From Jacaranda mimosifolia (Eukaryota; Streptophyta; Magnoliopsida; Lamiales; Bignoniaceae): DNA of 64,000 bases. Made by a program: the position numbers and the translations under genes. Location of the stretch: NCBI GenBank assembly GCA_018894105.1, contig CM032123.1, positions 7,441,001-7,505,000 of the forward strand, in the 5' to 3' direction. Under the pieces are notes generated by a model. The model had not been told where the DNA came from. It made no database searches and worked only from the letters and a program-made list of their open reading frames with translations. Position 1 is the first letter of the stretch. The number at the start of each line of letters is the position of its first letter. Positions 60,047-64,000 of the stretch are shown here, in pieces.

Positions 60047-60571
60047 GTCACCATAACGGGAACCTTACATTGTGGGGGGCCACAACCCTCTAGTCCATTC
60101 CGTTGATGAGCAGACAGTGCATCCTGCAAAAGTTCTAGGTTGAACATTGCTTTTAATGACTTTCATATCTCGACATTTCGAGTGGGGATGCTGTAGGAAC
60201 CTCTTAATGAGATGTCACCTATGTGAATAGGGATTAGGCCGATCATATGAGAATTTTTAAGGCTGAATTCTCAGAGTAGTACTCATGAATACCAAGAATT
60301 GTTCAGGGCCAAAATGAACACAACAGTTAAACCATGAAACTAACTATTGAGTGGTGTTGTGTGCAGTGCTATTGTCTTGATGTACACAAAAGTCGAACAA
60401 TTCAAGACATCATGTTCACTGGTTGGCAAGTGCATCTGATAGTGCTCACTAAGGAAGGTTCAAAGCCAAAAGCTACCTCTCCTGATGCAATATCACTCAA
60501 GATGAACCTTTGTCGTGCAATTGCATTCATGAGCATATCTGTCAAACTATTTGCTCATTCATGTGGGGGAT
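60047..60571 (+). other. Copia 2 3' untranslated region and polypurine tract
   Basis: Non-coding stretch between pol and the 3' LTR. The purine run GTGGGGGA at 60563-60570 sits one base before the LTR start and is the likely plus-strand primer. Confidence 0.75.
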
Positions 60572-63069
60572 TGTTAGAATTTTAACACATAAATTAATTT
60601 ATCTCATTGAGGAGATATTTTAGTGTCAAAATTAATAAAGTATTGAATGAGCAAATTGAGTTAAAGAGTGAGCTATGAGCTAAAATTATATTAAGACATG
60701 GAGTGGGTGGATGGTGTATAATAATAATCCGAAAATAACAATAATAATTATTCCATGTAATTATTATTAGGATTATTTTAATTTTGGATTTTGAGACCAA
60801 TATTAATTCTTCCAACAATCATGTCTATTTTTTAAAGAGTTACAACCATGACTTTTGAATTTAAAATAAAGGTCACAACCTTTATTTAGTCTGACAGAGT
60901 TAGAGACATGTCTTATAGGAATAGGCACATGTCTTATAGAAATAGGCACTTAAGTTCTATAAATATAGATGTTGTCCAGTGTCATTTGATAAGAAAAAAT
61001 ACACAAGCATTCTAGCACTCTATGCATTAATTCTTACATACATACATACACATTTTTCATTAAACACAAGAGGTTTAAGTCAATTCGGTTTGGAGTTTCA
61101 ACCAATAGGAGTGCCGCCTTTGGTTGTTCGGAGTCGTTGTATCTTGGGAGGTTGTCTGTTAGCAGTCCTAGGAGTGTTCAAAAAAAAATCGAAACTGACC
61201 AAACTGACCGAAAATTGAAAAAATCGAACCGAACCGAGTTTTCGGTTTTTCATTCAAAAAAATTCGATTTTCGGTTTTTTCGGTTTTTTTTTTTCGGTTA
61301 ACCGAAACCAAAAAAACCAGTTCGGTTTGGTTCAGTTCGGTTAACCGAACCAAAAAAACCGATTTTATTTTATTTTATATACAAAATTTTATTATTCAAT
61401 CACTACTAGTTTAAGTTTTATTTCACATTTTTTATTAAATTTTTTAAGTCTAAGATAAATAAATACAAATTTTTAAATAATGTAAATGTTAATGTATTTT
61501 TAAATTTTTGGGATAAATAATTTTTTTTTTTTATAAAGTGAAATAATTGAGAAAAAAAGAAGTAAATAATATATCAAAATAGTTATTAAAAACCCTATGT
61601 TTTATAAATAATATAGATATTAATATATGACATATAAAAACATGAATAGTTATAATACAAAGAGAACAAAAATGATATTTTTTTCTAAACTCAAATGGTA
61701 GAATTGCATAATTTTTTTATTATATGAATTAATATACGTTACATAAAAAAATAGATGATTATGATTTGAACAGCAAAAAATGTTATATTAAAAGAAAATT
61801 AATTAATTAATTAAACTTATATATATTATAGGGTATGTTGATGAGCAAAATTGAAATTTCAACTAAAATTGCAAACTAAGGGATAATGGATTGAATCCTA
61901 TTCGGCTATTCTTGTGGTAGTACTAGTACTATATTGTATCTGCTGACCAATAAAGATTTTATTTATATTATTATAAAAACAAAGACCATTTTGTATCTAA
62001 AATAGAAGTTATTTTTGTTCATTTACATAATTTGTCATTTTAATTATTTCAACAACAAAAATTGACAATATAGTTTGAAGGATAAATTGGAGAATTTAAC
62101 ATAAAAAAGATAGTTTGGCTACAAATTTTATCAATATTTCATAATTATCTTTTAGAAATGATGATTTAATAAGGTTATAATTGTATTTTTTACAAAATTT
62201 ACAAATCTGCAATCTATATTATGATGTCATTGGATCAATTAGCTATTTAACTTTAGTAGATTGAGTTTAAGATTTAATTCGCTATTCGATCTTACCAGTT
62301 AAGGTTTGAATATACAAAAATCACGTCCATCTGCCTTGACGATTATAAGCTAGCAATTTTAGCATACACAATGTGTATACTAAAATTTTTATAACATAAA
62401 ATAATTAAAATATTTATTTATCTTCTTAAATTTATAATATTTTAAATGTATTTGTTTAGAATAAATAAATTATAATTTTATCAAAACAAATATTTTCAAT
62501 ATACAAAAAAAAGTAATCTAAATAAATTTTTTCACCTAAAAACAAATATTTTTATCAATATACTTTTATCAAATAATTTTTTTGGCACTAAAAGAATAAG
62601 TTACCCAATTCAAATTTTTAATTAAACTAACTTACTTTTGTCAAACAAACTTTTATAACACTTTCTTGAAAAAAAAAAAAATTCAATTTGGTTTTAACCA
62701 AAACTGAAAAAACCGAAAAACCGAAAACCTGAAAAAAACCGAAAAACCGAAAAAACCAAAAAAAATAAAAACAAAAAACAAAAAACAGTTCGGTTTCGGT
62801 TTCGGTTTTACATTTGAAAAAACCGAATGTACAGCCCTAAGCAGTCCTCGGGCATCAGTGGGAGACGATAAAACCTTAAGGAAGCTGTGCTCATGCAGGC
62901 CTCGACTCGATATTTATTCGGTTCTCAATTTTTGCTTCCGGTTTGAATCCTTTATCAATTTTGAAATTGATTTATAATTTTATTCTATACATGTTTATAT
63001 TGACTACTTAATATTAGTTTATGCTATTGTGTTATGTGATATATTTTGATGTACAACATTAGTCTAACA
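60572..63069 (+). repeat. Copia 2 3' LTR with a 1.7-kb insertion
   Basis: Matches the 5' LTR over about 820 bp, with a small duplication of the ACATGTCTTATAGAAATAGG type near 60905-60950. It is interrupted at 61170-62839 by a second MULE-type element. Confidence 0.95.
61170..62839. mobile_element. MULE-type MITE rich in CGGTTTTT motifs
   Basis: ~1670 bp flanked by AGCAGTCCT on both sides (61161-61169 and 62840-62848), an exact 9-bp TSD. Short ends AGGAGTGTTC and, inverted, AGGGCTGTAC. Both subterminal zones (61180-61365 and 62680-62825) are dense in CGGTTTTT/AACCGAA motifs; the middle is AT-rich without genes. Confidence 0.88.
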
Positions 63070-63074
63070 GCTCA

Positions 63075-63792
63075 AAAATCAAACCTCATATATATAAATA
63101 CGCGAGCAATATTATTATGTCTATTGATCACTCAACAACTAATAATCTTTTGCGTTATTTTCTCTTATTAAAGTTTTTGTTCCGTTATTTTTTATAATAA
63201 TTGAACCCACATGTCATGCTACTAAGGTAGATATATCCATATGACACGAAAAAGTTGCAGAAATTCGTCTGAACTTTGCAGTATGGATTGATTAATTATA
63301 AAATAATTGCATGCTTTTATTGGGAAGAAATATTCACTCTAATTGAAATGATTGCATTTATTAAAACAAATACTAAATGTCAATGCCAAAATAATTACTA
63401 ATTCTACACATTAAAAAAAATAAAAAAATCCAGAGTAATAATTTTTGTAATTTTAAAAATTGGGTAGAAAATGAATGTATACAAGTAGTGGAGTGTGAGC
63501 GGATATAATACTTGAAAGCATAATTTGGAGAGGAAAACAATGTATGACTTAAAAAGACATAAAATCCTAAATTGTACTTTTATTTACAGTACTATCTCTG
63601 TAATGTAATGCTTTTATCTTTATTTTATTGCACTATCTTCTTGCCTTTTATTTTATCTCCAGCGAAAATAAATTATATATGTATATATAAATATATTCTT
63701 ATTTTTCTGAAGCCGTCATCTACTCATCTCTCGTAGAGAAAAAAGATGTCATCAGAGTTGCCACTAATCTAGTACGGACTCCAATATATTTA
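63075..63792. other. AT-rich flank, nothing recognised
   Basis: Sequence downstream of copia 2. No gene or repeat that I can define. Confidence 0.4.
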
Positions 63793-64000
63793 GGGTCCGT
63801 TTACTTTGTGATATAAAATGTGGAGTGATATGATGAAATGAGAAATGAAGAGTAGGATTAGAATAATTTTATATTTTTGTTATTATATTTACTTTGTGGG
63901 ATGATATGAATGATAAAATTTAAAATTATATATTGAGAATATTTACATAAATATGAATTATAATACTTGGATAAATTATAAAAGACTAAAGCACCCCTAA
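63793..64000. mobile_element. Left end of a Tourist-like MITE (cut by window edge)
   Basis: GGGTCCGTTTACTTTGTG preceded by TTA (63790-63792) looks like a PIF/Harbinger-type TIR and TSD, followed by AT-rich non-coding DNA. The right end lies outside the window, so it is tentative. Confidence 0.45.

Larger units (their letters stand above)
52513..63069 (+). mobile_element. Ty1/copia retrotransposon 2 (complete, nested insertions)
   Basis: Both LTRs start TGTTAGAATTTTAACAC and end GTCTAACA. GCTCA flanks both outer edges (52508-52512 and 63070-63074), an exact 5-bp TSD. Between the LTRs lie gag, protease, integrase, RT and RNase H in copia order. Each LTR has its own MULE-type insertion, absent from the other LTR. 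Coding regions contain multiple stops and frameshifts. Confidence 0.96.

Overview
The window is nuclear DNA of a flowering plant, most likely a eudicot. It carries GT-AG introns, plant-type gene families (WLIM1, an F-box protein, EXO70), a cytosolic tRNA-Pro and a dense load of plant transposons. I cannot name the species. Three host genes look intact: a two-LIM actin-bundling protein (WLIM1-like, + strand, 7279-8840), an F-box protein (- strand, 10039-12222) and an exocyst EXO70 subunit (- strand, 41504-44191). A tRNA-Pro(UGG) gene lies at 2532-2603 on the - strand.

Layout. 1-1030: 3' end of a copia element cut by the window edge. 1841-2339: Tourist-like MITE beside the tRNA gene. 2604-6569: AT-rich intergenic DNA. 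6570-6910: second MITE, just upstream of WLIM1. 7279-12222: WLIM1 and the F-box gene, convergent. 12628-40668: one very large nested transposon block. 41504-44191: EXO70. 45448-52127: a Mutator-like element (MULE) filled with tandem arrays. 52513-63069: a second complete copia element with two MULE-type insertions, one in each LTR. 63793-end: start of another MITE.

The 12.6-40.7 kb block is best read as one copia element (gag-pol 33.9-39.2 kb, 3' LTR 39640-40668). Its 5' LTR is split into two complementary halves, 12628-13084 and 33263-33811, about 20.2 kb apart. The material between the halves holds a hAT element with a perfect 8-bp target-site duplication (TSD) inside a Harbinger-type element, a degenerate Harbinger transposase plus Myb/SANT pair, an opposite-strand Myb/SANT pseudogene, a 0.9-kb MULE-type MITE, a GRF zinc-finger/transmembrane pseudogene, and a chromodomain Ty3/gypsy element (26666-32495).

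The most unusual structure is the MULE at 45448-52127. Between its diverged terminal inverted repeats (TIRs), with a 9-bp TSD, it keeps only an N-terminal exon and a C-terminal zinc-knuckle piece of a MudrA-type transposase. The rest, about 5 kb, is four distinct tandem arrays (periods near 87, 104, 122 and 250 bp). All four resolve into the same 21-22-bp unit anchored by AGTACA or AGTATA.
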